Part shown: positions 23,439 through 31,914 of the stretch, piece after piece | How positions within the stretch are numbered: position 1 is the first letter of the stretch | Layout of the letters: each line of letters opens with the position of its first letter | From: Bordetella parapertussis | GTDB taxonomy: Bacteria > Pseudomonadota > Gammaproteobacteria > Burkholderiales > Burkholderiaceae_D | Direction of reading: 5' to 3' | Length of the DNA: 53,855 bases | Assembly: GCA_945866125.1 (NCBI GenBank) | Contig: CAMBFZ010000024.1 | Location: 1-53,855 of the forward strand | Notes under the pieces: generated by a model | What the model was told of the DNA's origin: nothing | What the model saw: only the letters and a program-made list of their open reading frames with translations | Database searches by the model: none | Position numbers and translations under genes: made by a program

Positions 23439-24398
23439 TCAGCCCAACCAGGCAGCGACCGATAGCAGTAGCAGTAGCAAAATCCACAATAACAGGGCGC
23501 GCCAGATTAGCCCGACGGTGCTCTGCAGCGCCCGTAAGGACGGGGCCTCACCGGGCAATATCTCGATATCGGTCAGTACCGGCGCCAGCGGGATCGACGT
23601 ATCTACGACAGGCATGACGGCCGCATATTCGGCTGGTGTGCCCAGCCGCACGCCCATGGCGCCGCCTCCGGCTGACAAAATAATGCCGACGGTTTCGTCG
23701 CTCCAGCGGCTGGCAAAATTACGCCAGGCGTAGATGGCATCTTCAAAGTTGCCCACGATTGCAAAGGCGATAGCGGTAAGCCGGACTGGCACCCAATCGA
23801 TCCAGTAAAAAGCCCGCGCAGCAAACTTGCCAAAGGCTTCCTGCTTGAGCGACTTGGACTGGCTCCATTCACGCGCCAGGAATTCTGCGACACGATAGAG
23901 CACGGCGCCCGCCGGCCCCATCGGCATGAGCAACCAGAAAAAAACGCCGAAGACGTGACGGTGGGTGGTCACTAGCGCATTTTCGACCGCGAGCCGGGCG
24001 ACTTCTTCGGCATCCATATCGCGCACGTCCTGTTTGGTCCATTCGGCCAATAAGCCGCGGGCCTCTGCGAGTTCGGCATTGCTCAGGGCAAGCTGGATGG
24101 CGGTGAAATAGTGGCTGTAGTGACGAAATCCCAGCGTGAGATAGACGACCAGCAGGCTCCAGCCAAGTTGCAACAGCGGGCTTACAAGCGCGCATAACCA
24201 GTAGATGACCAAGGTGGGCACAACCAATATTGACATCACGACCAGCCAACCCATGCGGCCATGTTCGGCCTGACCAGCGTTAAAGCTGTGCTCAACCCGC
24301 GCGGCAAATAATCTGATCCAGCCATAGACGGGATTGTCCGCACGCAGCGGTTTGAACTGCTCAAGCAGCAATACGCACAAGATGGACAAGATGGTCAT
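23439..24398 (-). CDS. CobD/CbiB-family membrane protein (orphan)
   Basis: CobD/CbiB catalyses amide formation between cobyrinate and aminopropanol in cobalamin synthesis, but homologues occur outside cob clusters. The 319-residue product shows the family features: FKPLRADNPVYGWIRLFAARVEHSFNAG, RDMDAEEVARLAVENALVTTHRHVFGVFFWLLMPMGPAGAVLYR and ARAFYWIDWVPVRLTAIAFAIVGNFEDA. Membrane segments lie at both ends. The start at 24398 is preferred because AAAGG lies 7 nt upstream. No other cobalamin genes are in the window. The protein shares distinctive residues with CbiB, but I cannot say it is catalytic in B12 synthesis here. Confidence 0.8.
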   Translation of the reverse strand: MTILSILCVLLLEQFKPLRADNPVYGWIRLFAARVEHSFNAGQAEHGRMGWLVVMSILVVPTLVIYWLCALVSPLLQLGWSLLVVYLTLGFRHYSHYFTAIQLALSNAELAEARGLLAEWTKQDVRDMDAEEVARLAVENALVTTHRHVFGVFFWLLMPMGPAGAVLYRVAEFLAREWSQSKSLKQEAFGKFAARAFYWIDWVPVRLTAIAFAIVGNFEDAIYAWRNFASRWSDETVGIILSAGGGAMGVRLGTPAEYAAVMPVVDTSIPLAPVLTDIEILPGEAPSLRALQSTVGLIWRALLLWILLLLLLSVAAWLG

Positions 24399-24492
24399 GA
24401 CCCAGCCTTTGAAAACAAGCAAACCATACGATAACGCAGCACTTGCCGGGAATCAAACTGCACCGTGTGCAGCGACGCCGGCATGGCGTGTA

Positions 24493-25164
24493 TCAGGCCC
24501 GCAGAAAATGATAAAGGTTACGCAGCATGCCCGCGGTTGCGCCCCAGATAAAATGCTGCTCGTAGGGCATCGCATAAAAACTGCGGCGCCCCGGACGACT
24601 CGGAAACTCAGCACTGCGACGTTCGTGATGGGCACCATTCATCAAAAAGACTAAAGGCACCTCGAAAATTTCGGCGACTTCAAAGGAGTCTGCCAATAAT
24701 TCGAACGGCGGATGCACGAGCGCGACGATTGGTGTGACCTGAAAACCAGTACCGGTGAGGTAATCGGGCAAGCTGCCGATGACTTCGATATGACGACGTG
24801 CCAGACCGATTTCTTCTTCGGTCTCGCGCAGGGCCGTCGCCGTGACGTCTTGGTCTTCGGGGTCGACACGCCCTCCCGGAAAGCTGATCTGCCCTGCATG
24901 GTCATGCAGGTGCGCGGTGCGTCGGGTCAGCAGCAGACTCATGCGCTGCGGGTGGACGACAAGGGGCACCAGTACGGCAGCCGGGGTCAGGGCCTGATCC
25001 GAATTACGCAGCATATGCTCATCGGTGAATTCGGGCTGCCATGCACCAGGCTCGGTAAAGCGCCGGCGCAACCAGTCCGGGTCCAGACGTGCATGATCGA
25101 CGGGCGGCTCATTGGCCAGCGCGTCAATTCTTGCCAACTTGGGGTCAAACAGCGATGTGCTCAT
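24493..25164 (-). CDS. CoA pyrophosphatase (NudL-type Nudix hydrolase)
   Basis: NudL-type enzymes hydrolyse coenzyme A and its derivatives to 3',5'-ADP and phosphopantetheine. The roughly 223-residue product has the CoA-Nudix signature LLTRRTAHLHDHAGQISFPGG directly before the Nudix box GGRVDPEDQDVTATALRETEEEIGL. The box contains the catalytic R-E-x2-E-E core. The later motif GSLPDYLTGTGFQVTPIVALV is also typical. The start at 25164 avoids overlap with the rplS terminator; an ATG at 25176 is in frame. It lies downstream of rplS on the same strand but beyond a strong terminator, so it is probably transcribed separately. Confidence 0.88.
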   Translation of the reverse strand: MSTSLFDPKLARIDALANEPPVDHARLDPDWLRRRFTEPGAWQPEFTDEHMLRNSDQALTPAAVLVPLVVHPQRMSLLLTRRTAHLHDHAGQISFPGGRVDPEDQDVTATALRETEEEIGLARRHIEVIGSLPDYLTGTGFQVTPIVALVHPPFELLADSFEVAEIFEVPLVFLMNGAHHERRSAEFPSRPGRRSFYAMPYEQHFIWGATAGMLRNLYHFLRA

Positions 25165-25179
25165 GCTTGTGGCCAATGA

Positions 25180-25204
25180 AAAAGGGCACCGGTGGCGCCC
25201 TTTT
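25180..25204 (-). terminator. Intrinsic terminator of the rpsP-rimM-trmD-rplS operon
   Basis: Arms AAAAGGGC (25180-25187) and GCCCTTTT (25197-25204) with an inner ACC/GGT pairing form a hairpin ending in T on the minus strand. It lies 36 nt after the rplS stop. Confidence 0.85.
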
Positions 25205-25239
25205 CGGTCTTTCTGGTTCGGCTATACCGGATCGCGTGC

Positions 25240-25623
25240 TTATTCCGCAGCGGCTGATTTGACGCGACGGTTTGGCAGCTTTTCACGAATACGCGCCGAC
25301 TTGCCTGAACGCTCGCGCAAGTAGTACAGCTTGGCACGACGAACATCACCACGACGCTTGACTTCAATCGATGCGATCAGCGGTGAGTACAGTTGGAATG
25401 TACGCTCGACGCCTTCACCCGAGGAGATCTTGCGCACGATGAAGTGCGAATTGAGTCCGCGGTTACGACGGGCGATGACGACACCTTCGTAAGCCTGTGC
25501 ACGCTTGCGTGTACCTTCGACAACGTTAACGTTGACGATGACGGTGTCGCCAGGCGCGAACTCAGGAATGTTTTTGCCCAGACGGGCGATTTCTTCTTGC
25601 TCTAATTGCTGGATCAGGTCCAT
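25240..25623 (-). CDS. rplS: 50S ribosomal protein L19
   Basis: L19 sits at the 30S-50S interface of the ribosome. The 127-residue protein begins at 25623, where GGAGC lies just upstream. It contains the complete family sequence (DLIQQLEQEEIARLGKNIPEFAPGDTV in two blocks, RKRAQAYEGVVIARRNRGLN and VERTFQLYSPLIASIEVKRRG). An alanine/glutamate C-terminal tail follows (RVKSAAAE). It is the last gene of the conserved rpsP-rimM-trmD-rplS operon and is followed by an intrinsic terminator. The gap to trmD is about 140 nt, longer than the other gaps, so a secondary promoter is possible. Confidence 0.96.
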   Translation of the reverse strand: MDLIQQLEQEEIARLGKNIPEFAPGDTVIVNVNVVEGTRKRAQAYEGVVIARRNRGLNSHFIVRKISSGEGVERTFQLYSPLIASIEVKRRGDVRRAKLYYLRERSGKSARIREKLPNRRVKSAAAE

Positions 25624-25764
25624 TTTCAGCTCCATGAACCATCTTGCCGGCGCAGTTTTTTTCTGGCTTTGCCCGGTAGAGGATGGGGTTACACAATCGG
25701 GTAAATTACCCGTACTCATTACAGCAGTTGCTACAACATCTTTTCTTTCCACCTAACTGATCAG

Positions 25765-26529
25765 TCAGCGCAATTGCCCTGCCCCGATCTTTTTAAGAAA
25801 GGCTTCATCAGCCTTACTCAGTAATCCGCCGGCTCTCGCCTGCACGATCAGTTCAGGGCGTTTGCGCAGCGTTGCCGCTAGCGCCTGCTCGCGCCGCCAT
25901 TTCATGATCTCGGCATGATGACCGCCTAGCAGCACCGCCGGCACCGGCATGTCTTGGTAGACTTCGGGGCGCGTGTAATGCGGGCAATCCAATAAACCGT
26001 TTACAAAACTATCTTCTACTGCCGAGGCTTCATCATGCAGCGCCCCGGGCAGCTGCCTGATGACCGCATCCATCAGCGCCATCGCCGGTATTTCACCACC
26101 TGACAGAACAAAATCTCCCAGACTGATTTCTTCATCCACGCAGCGCTCCAGCAAACGCTGGTCAACTGCTTCGTAGCGCCCGCACAAAAGGACAAGCCCG
26201 GGTTCCGCCACCAGCTGCATGACTTTATTGTGCGTCAGCGGCGCGCCCTGCGGTGACAGATAAATCACACGCGGCGCCGGTAAACCCTGTTGTTGCTGAC
26301 CCGCTTTCGCTGCGTCAATCGCCGCCTCAAGCGGCTTGGCCATCATCACCATGCCGGGCCCACCACCATAAGGCCGATCATCTACGGTGCGGTGATTGTC
26401 GGTCGTAAAATCACGTGGATTCCACAAAGCCAATCCAAATTTTTTCTGTTCAAACGCTCGCCGGGTAATGCCCGACGCCGTTAACGCAGTAAACATTTCG
26501 GGAAAGAGCGTCACGACGTCAAACTGCAT
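25765..26529 (-). CDS. trmD: tRNA (guanine-N1-)-methyltransferase
   Basis: TrmD methylates G37 of tRNAs reading CNN codons, using S-adenosylmethionine, and prevents +1 frameshifting. The 254-residue enzyme has the trefoil-knot SPOUT motifs: MQFDVVTLFPEMFTALTASGI, DDRPYGGGPGMVMM, LLCGRYEAVDQRL and EEISLGDFVLSGGE. The C-terminal DNA/tRNA-binding helical part includes YTRPEVYQDMPVPAVLLGGHHAEI. The start has GGAG 7 nt upstream. It follows rimM by 25 nt. Length and motifs are complete, so the enzyme should be active. Confidence 0.96.
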   Translation of the reverse strand: MQFDVVTLFPEMFTALTASGITRRAFEQKKFGLALWNPRDFTTDNHRTVDDRPYGGGPGMVMMAKPLEAAIDAAKAGQQQQGLPAPRVIYLSPQGAPLTHNKVMQLVAEPGLVLLCGRYEAVDQRLLERCVDEEISLGDFVLSGGEIPAMALMDAVIRQLPGALHDEASAVEDSFVNGLLDCPHYTRPEVYQDMPVPAVLLGGHHAEIMKWRREQALAATLRKRPELIVQARAGGLLSKADEAFLKKIGAGQLR

Positions 26530-26554
26530 GCCCTCGTCTCCCCGGCTAATCAGA

Positions 26555-27106
26555 CTAGTAATCGCGTTCCCAGTCGACTGTAATTTTTTTTGCTGCCTGA
26601 TCTACCTCGGTCACGAAACGGTCGACAAAAGGTATTAATAATTCATCCGGTTTTTTCGGATCTGTCTGCGGCAGCATCACCACTTTCAGTATCGGATGCG
26701 CCCCATTGTCCATCAGGCCCACCACCTCACCAAGATGTTCGCCAGTGAGGTTGTCCACGCGGTGACCTATCAGGTCGACCCAATAAAACTCGTTGTCCGA
26801 CAGCGGCGGGAAATGACTGCGCCTGATATGCACCGTCGCGCCACGCAGACTCTCAGCCGTATTCCGGTCTGCCACGCCCACGATGCGGGCGACCACATCT
26901 TCGCCTTGCGCGCGTACCTGCATGACGTCAATATCTTGCAGTGCTGGCTTATCCATCCACCAGGTTTTTGCATGGAGCAAAGCGCTGGCATCGGCAGAGT
27001 AAGGCCTCAGACGAATCCAACCGTCGAGACCAAAAGCACCCGACACATACGCCACCAGCACCAGGTCATCAGGGACCGGAATCCCGGATGCGCTATCAAG
27101 CGGCAA
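26555..27106 (-). CDS. rimM: Ribosome maturation factor RimM
   Basis: RimM binds S19 and helps assemble the 30S head, acting in late 16S rRNA processing. The product has two beta-barrels: an N-terminal RimM domain (LVLVAYVSGAFGLDGWIRLRPYS in two blocks) and a C-terminal PRC-barrel (FYWVDLIGHRVDNLTGEHLG). The frame has no ATG near the family start. The most likely start is TTG at 27106, one base past the rpsP stop, with AAGG about 10 nt upstream; this gives 184 residues. A non-ATG start and near-overlap point to translational coupling with rpsP. Order rpsP-rimM-trmD-rplS confirms the identity. Confidence 0.92.
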   Translation of the reverse strand: MPLDSASGIPVPDDLVLVAYVSGAFGLDGWIRLRPYSADASALLHAKTWWMDKPALQDIDVMQVRAQGEDVVARIVGVADRNTAESLRGATVHIRRSHFPPLSDNEFYWVDLIGHRVDNLTGEHLGEVVGLMDNGAHPILKVVMLPQTDPKKPDELLIPFVDRFVTEVDQAAKKITVDWERDY

Positions 27107-27107
27107 A

Positions 27108-27359
27108 TTACGCTGCCTTTTTGTTGGCGGCGCTAACCAGACGAGCGACGGTTGGCGACAATTGCGCGCCAACACCTTGCCAGTGGGTCAGGCGGTCCGC
27201 AGCAATACGGAACGACTCTTCTTTACCTGACGCGACCGGATTGTAAAACCCGATGCGTTCGATAAAGCGACCGTCACGACGATTGCGCGAATCAGTTGCT
27301 ACGATATTGTAGAAGGGACGCTTCTTGGCGCCGCCACGAGCTAAACGAATTACGACCAT
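27108..27359 (-). CDS. rpsP: 30S ribosomal protein S16
   Basis: S16 is needed for 30S assembly. The 83-residue product starts MVVIRLARGGAKKRPFYNIV and continues with the family segments ADSRNRRDGRFIERIGFYNP and LTHWQGVGAQLSPTVARLV. It is the first gene of the operon. The promoter lies 56-85 nt upstream and the leader has a short hairpin (27378-27400). The stop is followed almost at once by the rimM start. Sequence and length are fully normal for betaproteobacteria. Confidence 0.96.
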   Translation of the reverse strand: MVVIRLARGGAKKRPFYNIVATDSRNRRDGRFIERIGFYNPVASGKEESFRIAADRLTHWQGVGAQLSPTVARLVSAANKKAA

Positions 27360-27414
27360 AGGATTCTCGGTAAAAAGGTGTTCAAAAGGGGTTCGAACAC
27401 GGAAAAAGAGCGAG

Positions 27415-27444
27415 ATTATAGCGTGATTCAGCGCTTCGCGACAA
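27415..27444 (-). promoter_or_regulatory. Sigma-70 promoter of the rpsP operon
   Basis: On the minus strand TTGTCG (27444-27439) and TATAAT (27420-27415) are separated by 18 nt. The -10 is a consensus match. The leader to rpsP is about 48 nt and holds a GTGTTC/GAACAC stem. Confidence 0.8.
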
Positions 27445-27563
27445 GCTTATCCCGGATCAGATTGCCGCTTCGGCAGCTCTGGTGCACACTACGGCCTTGC
27501 CAAGCTGATCCGATCCCACCAAACATTATCAGCTTGAAAATACCTGGCGCGCTTTGAGACCTC

Positions 27564-27980
27564 ATGACTGCTTCCCACAAAAACAAGACCTTCGCCGCTT
27601 TGCTCGCTCTTTTATTTGGCGGCGCCGGCCTACACCGCTTCTATTTGCACGGCCTGCGCGACCGCTGGGGCTGGCTGCACGCCGCCACGCTGCTACTGAG
27701 CGCCGGTTTGCTGGCGCAAGATCCCAGTCGGGCGCTGCTTGTTAATACCGCGCCGTTGGTCTTGTCGGTGCTCGCCGCTTGTATCGAGACCTTTGTGATC
27801 GGCTTGATGGCAGACGAAAAATGGGACGCGCACTATAACGCCGCCTCCGGCCAACATTCAGACACGAGCTGGATGGTGGCGGTGCTGATGGTCGTCAATC
27901 TGGGCTATGGCGCTACGCTAATGCTGATTGCACTGGCGCGGAGCTTTGATCTGCTGCTGACGGGCGGATCATACGGTTAA
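27564..27980 (+). CDS. TM2-domain membrane protein
   Basis: The 138-residue protein carries an N-terminal TM2-type domain (KTFAALLALLFGGAGLHRFYLHGLRDRWGW in two blocks), in which two helices are joined by a short turn with the G-x-H-x-F-Y motif. Further hydrophobic segments follow (LVLSVLAACIETFVIGLMA and VAVLMVVNLGYGATLMLIAL), giving about four membrane helices. No clear ribosome-binding site precedes the ATG. It is divergent from the rpsP operon. TM2 proteins have no settled molecular function in bacteria. Confidence 0.75.
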   Translation: MTASHKNKTFAALLALLFGGAGLHRFYLHGLRDRWGWLHAATLLLSAGLLAQDPSRALLVNTAPLVLSVLAACIETFVIGLMADEKWDAHYNAASGQHSDTSWMVAVLMVVNLGYGATLMLIALARSFDLLLTGGSYG

Positions 27981-28002
27981 TGCAGCAACGCGCCGGTAAA
28001 AA

Positions 28003-29793
28003 TTAAAACTGCTCTTCCGTCAACGCCATGACACCCGCACTCCCATCAACCACGGCTGTTCGCAACGACCCGGCTTGCGAAAGGAAGTGATCGGCAAAAA
28101 ACCGGGCTGTGCCGATCTTGGCCTGATAAAAACCAGCGTCGCCTTCTTTGGCCTGCAGTTTGCGCTCCGCCACCAAGGCGGCACGCGCCATCTGCCAGCC
28201 ACCAAAAACGATACCGGCAAGTTTCAAGTACAAAACGCTCCCGGCAAACACGGCTTTCACATCCGACTTGGCATACGCCGCAACGAACGTCACGACGTCT
28301 TCCAAGGCCGCGCAAGCGGCATGTAGCTGACGATGAATGGCCTGCAGATCGGCATGGGCCGACGCCGCAAGCACCGCATCCGTCGCCCGCACCTGAGCAA
28401 TCAAGCTCTTAGCGAACGCGCCACCATCACGCATGGTCTTGCGACCAACCAGATCATTGGCTTGAATCGCGGTCGTGCCTTCATAGATGGTGAGGATGCG
28501 CGCATCGCGGTAATGCTGTGCCGCGCCGGTTTCTTCGATAAAGCCCATCCCGCCATGCACCTGCACGCCGGTCGACGCCACATCTATCGACAACTCGGTC
28601 GACCAGCCTTTGACAATCGGCACCATGAAATCGTAAAACGCGGCATTGGCCTTGCGGGTCGCTTCATCAGCGTGATGATGCCCAGCGTCGAATGCTGCTG
28701 CGGTTACATACGACAATGCACGCGCGGCTTCGGTTTGGGCGCGCATGGACATCAGCATGCGGCGCACATCGGGATGGTGAATAATCGTGACCGGCCCGGC
28801 GGAGCCGGCCAGGTCGCGCGACTGCACGCGGTCTTTTGCGTACTGCACGGCTTTTTGATAAGCGCGCTCGGCCACCGCGATACCCTGCATGCCCACCGCA
28901 AAACGCGCGGCGTTCATCATGATGAACATATACTCGAGACCGCGGTTTTCTTCGCCAACCAGCGTGCCGATCGCGCCGCCATGATCCCCAAATTGCAGCA
29001 CCGCCGTGGGGCTAGCCTTGATCCCGAGCTTGTGCTCGATCGAGACGCAATGCACATCATTGCGCCCACCCAGCGAGCCGTCAGCATTGACCAAAAACTT
29101 TGGCACGATGAAAAGCGAAATACCTTTGACGCCTTCAGGCGCACTAGGCGTACGGGCGAGCACCAGATGGACAATATTTTCGGCCATGTCGTGCTCACCG
29201 TAGGTGATGTAAATTTTGGTACCAAAAATTTTGAACGTGCCGTCACCCTCAGGCACGGCACGACTGCGCACCAAAGCCAGATCGGAGCCTGCCTGTGGCT
29301 CGGTGAGGTTCATGGTGCCGGTCCACTGACCCGAAATTAGTTTTTCGAGGAACAAGGCTTTTTGTTGCGCACTGCCTGCCGTCATCAGCGCTTCGATTGC
29401 ACCGTCGGTGAGCAAGGGGCACAAGGCAAAAGACAGACTCGCCGAATTGAGCATCTCAATGCAAGGCGTGGCCAATAATTTAGGCAAACCCTGTCCACCA
29501 AATTCAACCGGATGCTGCACACCCTGCCAACCCGCTTCGCCAAAGGCCTTGAAGGCTTCTTTGAAACCCTTGGTGGTGGTGACGGTGCCTTCGTGCCAGC
29601 TGCTCGGGTGCTGGTCACCGGCCCAGTTAAGTGGCGCGACCACTTCAGCGCAGAATTTCGCATTTTCTTCGAGCACCGCTTCGGCCGTCTCCGGGGTGGC
29701 GTCTTCGCAGCCGGGCAAGGCACTGATGGCTTCCAGTCCTGCCAGTTCGTTCATCACGAACACCATATCTTTTAGCGGTGCGACGTAGCTCAT
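28003..29793 (-). CDS. Acyl-CoA dehydrogenase (long, DmdC-type)
   Basis: This FAD enzyme oxidises an acyl-CoA to the 2-enoyl-CoA and passes electrons to ETF. The 596-residue length and the C-terminal extension place it with the long acyl-CoA dehydrogenases that include 3-methylmercaptopropionyl-CoA dehydrogenase DmdC. Motifs: WTGTMNLTEPQAGSDLALVRS (flavin region), YMFIMMNAARFAVGMQGIAVAERAYQKAVQYAKDR in two blocks, and QVHGGMGFIEETGAAQHYRDARI with the GGxG-xE element. It lies downstream of etfB and etfA with 53 nt spacing on the same strand, so its electron acceptors are encoded beside it. AAGGA precedes the start. Substrate specificity cannot be told from sequence. Confidence 0.9.
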   Translation of the reverse strand: MSYVAPLKDMVFVMNELAGLEAISALPGCEDATPETAEAVLEENAKFCAEVVAPLNWAGDQHPSSWHEGTVTTTKGFKEAFKAFGEAGWQGVQHPVEFGGQGLPKLLATPCIEMLNSASLSFALCPLLTDGAIEALMTAGSAQQKALFLEKLISGQWTGTMNLTEPQAGSDLALVRSRAVPEGDGTFKIFGTKIYITYGEHDMAENIVHLVLARTPSAPEGVKGISLFIVPKFLVNADGSLGGRNDVHCVSIEHKLGIKASPTAVLQFGDHGGAIGTLVGEENRGLEYMFIMMNAARFAVGMQGIAVAERAYQKAVQYAKDRVQSRDLAGSAGPVTIIHHPDVRRMLMSMRAQTEAARALSYVTAAAFDAGHHHADEATRKANAAFYDFMVPIVKGWSTELSIDVASTGVQVHGGMGFIEETGAAQHYRDARILTIYEGTTAIQANDLVGRKTMRDGGAFAKSLIAQVRATDAVLAASAHADLQAIHRQLHAACAALEDVVTFVAAYAKSDVKAVFAGSVLYLKLAGIVFGGWQMARAALVAERKLQAKEGDAGFYQAKIGTARFFADHFLSQAGSLRTAVVDGSAGVMALTEEQF

Positions 29794-29846
29794 GCGATTT
29801 CCTTATTGTTGTTGTGTGGGGCTTTGCCTGACGATTATGCCGACGG

Positions 29847-30776
29847 CTAGCCTAATTCTTTGATCAATTCAGGCACCGCTTCAAACAGATCACCAACGAG
29901 ACCGTAATCGGCAACGCTGAAAATCGGCGCTTCGGGATCTTTGTTGATCGCCACGATTGTCTTTGAATCTTTCATGCCGGCCAGATGCTGGATGGCTCCC
30001 GAAATACCGACAGCGATATACAAAGTCGGCGCCACAATTTTGCCGGTCTGACCGACCTGCCAATCGTTGGGCACATAGCCGGCGTCCACCGCAGCGCGCG
30101 ACGCACCCATTGCGGCGCCAAGCTTATCGGCCAACGGCTCGAGAATTTTAAAATTTTCGCCAGAACCCATGCCCCGGCCGCCGGAGACGATGACTTTGGC
30201 AGCGGTCAATTCGGGACGATCGGATTTGGCAAATTCGCGCGAGACAAAGGCAGACTTGCCGGAGTCGGCCACTGGCGTGAGTGTCTCGGTAGCGGCGGCT
30301 CCACCGGAGCCTGCCGCATCAAAACCGGTGGTGCGCACGGTGATTACTTTGACGGCATCGGCCGACTGCACGGTAGCAATCGCATTACCGGCGTAAATCG
30401 GGCGCTCAAACGTGTCGGGCGTATCAACTTTGGTGATCTCTGAAATCTGACCCACATCCAGCGACGCTGCTACCCGCGGCGCGATATTTTTTCCGTAGGC
30501 CGTCGCCGGCGCGAGAATGTGCGTGTAGCCGGCTGCTATAGCGAGAACTTGGGCGGCGACATTTTCAGCGAGCCCATGCTCAAAGTGCGCGGCGTCCGCC
30601 ACCAGCACTTTGGTGACGCCCGCAATCTGCGCCGCAGCCGCAGCGGCGCCCGCACAGTTGTGGCCAGCCACGAGTACATGGATCGCATCGCTGCACTGTG
30701 CAGCAGCAGCGACAGTGTTGAAGGTGCTGCCTTTTAACGACGCGTTGTCGTGTTCTGCAATCACTAATGCGGTCAT
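29847..30776 (-). CDS. etfA: Electron transfer flavoprotein, alpha subunit
   Basis: EtfA binds FAD in the heterodimeric ETF that carries electrons from acyl-CoA dehydrogenases to the ETF:quinone oxidoreductase. The 309-residue protein has a divergent N-terminal domain and a well-conserved FAD domain: SGGRGMGSGENF, AVDAGYVPNDWQVGQTGKIV, LYIAVGISGAIQHLAGM and SKTIVAINKDPEAPIFSVADYGLVGDL. It follows etfB by 17 nt and precedes an acyl-CoA dehydrogenase. AAGGA lies upstream of its ATG. All FAD-contact segments visible by eye are present. Confidence 0.95.
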   Translation of the reverse strand: MTALVIAEHDNASLKGSTFNTVAAAAQCSDAIHVLVAGHNCAGAAAAAAQIAGVTKVLVADAAHFEHGLAENVAAQVLAIAAGYTHILAPATAYGKNIAPRVAASLDVGQISEITKVDTPDTFERPIYAGNAIATVQSADAVKVITVRTTGFDAAGSGGAAATETLTPVADSGKSAFVSREFAKSDRPELTAAKVIVSGGRGMGSGENFKILEPLADKLGAAMGASRAAVDAGYVPNDWQVGQTGKIVAPTLYIAVGISGAIQHLAGMKDSKTIVAINKDPEAPIFSVADYGLVGDLFEAVPELIKELG

Positions 30777-30793
30777 GATGGTTCCTTAATTAT

Positions 30794-31543
30794 TCAGATG
30801 ACTTTGGCTTCGTTCCTGAGCTTGCCCACTAGCGTGGCAACGTCCGGCACCATCACACCGGCGCTTCGCTTGGCAGGCTCAGTTACTTTCAAGGTTTTCA
30901 AGCGCGGCGCGACGGCAACGCCGAGCGCATCTGGGGTCAACACATCGAGTGTTTTTTTCTTGGCCTTCATGATGTTGGGCAGCGTCACATAGCGCGGCTC
31001 GTTCAAACGCAAATCGGTGGTGATGATGGCCGGCAGCACGAGCGACAAGGTCTCCAGACCACCGTCAACTTCCCGGGTGACGGCGGCTTTGCCATCGGCG
31101 ATGACGACCTTCGACGCAAAGGTTGCTTGCGGCCAGCCCAGCAGCGCACCAAGCATCTGGCCAGTCTGATTGCAATCGTCATCAATGGCCTGTTTGCCCA
31201 AAATGATCAGCTGCGGCTGCTCTTTGTCCGCCACTGCTTTCAAGAGCTTGGCCACGGCCAGCGGCTGCAGTTCGGTATCGGTCTCGACCAAAATGGCCCG
31301 GTCCGCACCAATGGCCATTGCGGTGCGCAAGGTTTCCTGGCACTGCGCGACACCACACGAAACGACGATCACTTCGGTGACCACGCCGGCCTCTTTGAGC
31401 CGCATCGCCTCTTCCACGGCGATCTCGTCGAAAGGATTCATCGACATCTTGACGTTGGCCAGCTCTACACCACTGCCATCGGATTTGACGCGTACCTTGA
31501 CGTTGTAGTCGACCACGCGTTTGACTGGAACCAGTACTTTCAT
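30794..31543 (-). CDS. etfB: Electron transfer flavoprotein, beta subunit
   Basis: EtfB binds AMP and the recognition loop that docks on dehydrogenases. The 249-residue product starts at 31543, with AAGGG 8 nt upstream and the family N-terminus MKVLVPVKRVVDYNVKVRVK. Other conserved segments are VKMSMNPFDEIAVEEAMRLKE, ADRAILVETD and the AMP loop LGKQAIDDDCNQTGQMLGALLGWPQ in two blocks. The C-terminal LRLNEPRYVTLPNIMKAKKK is characteristic. It is the first gene of etfB-etfA-acyl-CoA dehydrogenase, with a promoter at 31586-31614. Confidence 0.95.
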   Translation of the reverse strand: MKVLVPVKRVVDYNVKVRVKSDGSGVELANVKMSMNPFDEIAVEEAMRLKEAGVVTEVIVVSCGVAQCQETLRTAMAIGADRAILVETDTELQPLAVAKLLKAVADKEQPQLIILGKQAIDDDCNQTGQMLGALLGWPQATFASKVVIADGKAAVTREVDGGLETLSLVLPAIITTDLRLNEPRYVTLPNIMKAKKKTLDVLTPDALGVAVAPRLKTLKVTEPAKRSAGVMVPDVATLVGKLRNEAKVI

Positions 31544-31585
31544 AAGGCTGCCCTTGAAGTTCAATTGACGTTAACGTAAAGCGCG

Positions 31586-31614
31586 ATTATAGAGAAGAAT
31601 GCTGCCTCGCGCAA
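31586..31614 (-). promoter_or_regulatory. Sigma-70 promoter of the etfBA operon
   Basis: On the minus strand TTGCGC (31614-31609) and TATAAT (31591-31586) are 17 nt apart. Transcription would begin near 31579, giving a leader of about 36 nt to etfB. Confidence 0.8.
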
Positions 31615-31671
31615 AATTTCGGCACGGTCGTTCTTTTCTGTTTAAAACGAATCAGACCAACAGCGGCCTGC

Positions 31672-31911
31672 TTATTTGCGCCGCATAAAAAAAGTGAATT
31701 CCTTCTCGTGCTGCAGATGCTCGAGCAATTCGTTGCCGGTCTGGCGGGCGAAGGCCTGAAAATCGCGCACGGACCCCGGGTCGGTGGCCACGATACGCAG
31801 CACGTCACCGCTTGGCATGTCAGCCAGCGCTTTTTTTGCTTTCAAAATCGGCAACGGACAATTGAGGCCGCGTGCGTCGAGATCTTTTTGAAATTCCATA
31901 CAGTCACTCAT
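31672..31911 (-). CDS. TusA-family sulfurtransferase
   Basis: TusA-like proteins are small sulfur carriers that hold a persulfide on a conserved cysteine for tRNA thiolation or sulfur metabolism. The 79-residue protein has the signature LDARGLNCPLPILKAKKAL with the reactive cysteine in C-P-L-P. LRIVATDPGSVRDFQAFARQTGNEL follows, with the typical two-layer fold. A second ATG at 31899 is possible. It starts 3 nt after the Nudix stop, so it belongs to the alaS-Nudix-tusA unit. Link to tRNA metabolism is attractive but inferred. Confidence 0.85.
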   Translation of the reverse strand: MSDCMEFQKDLDARGLNCPLPILKAKKALADMPSGDVLRIVATDPGSVRDFQAFARQTGNELLEHLQHEKEFTFFMRRK

Positions 31912-31914
31912 TCA

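Noticed and set aside
28333..29340. 335-codon plus-strand frame inside the acyl-CoA dehydrogenase gene
   Set aside because: It is antisense to a well-conserved gene, with a histidine- and arginine-rich sequence and no recognisable domain.
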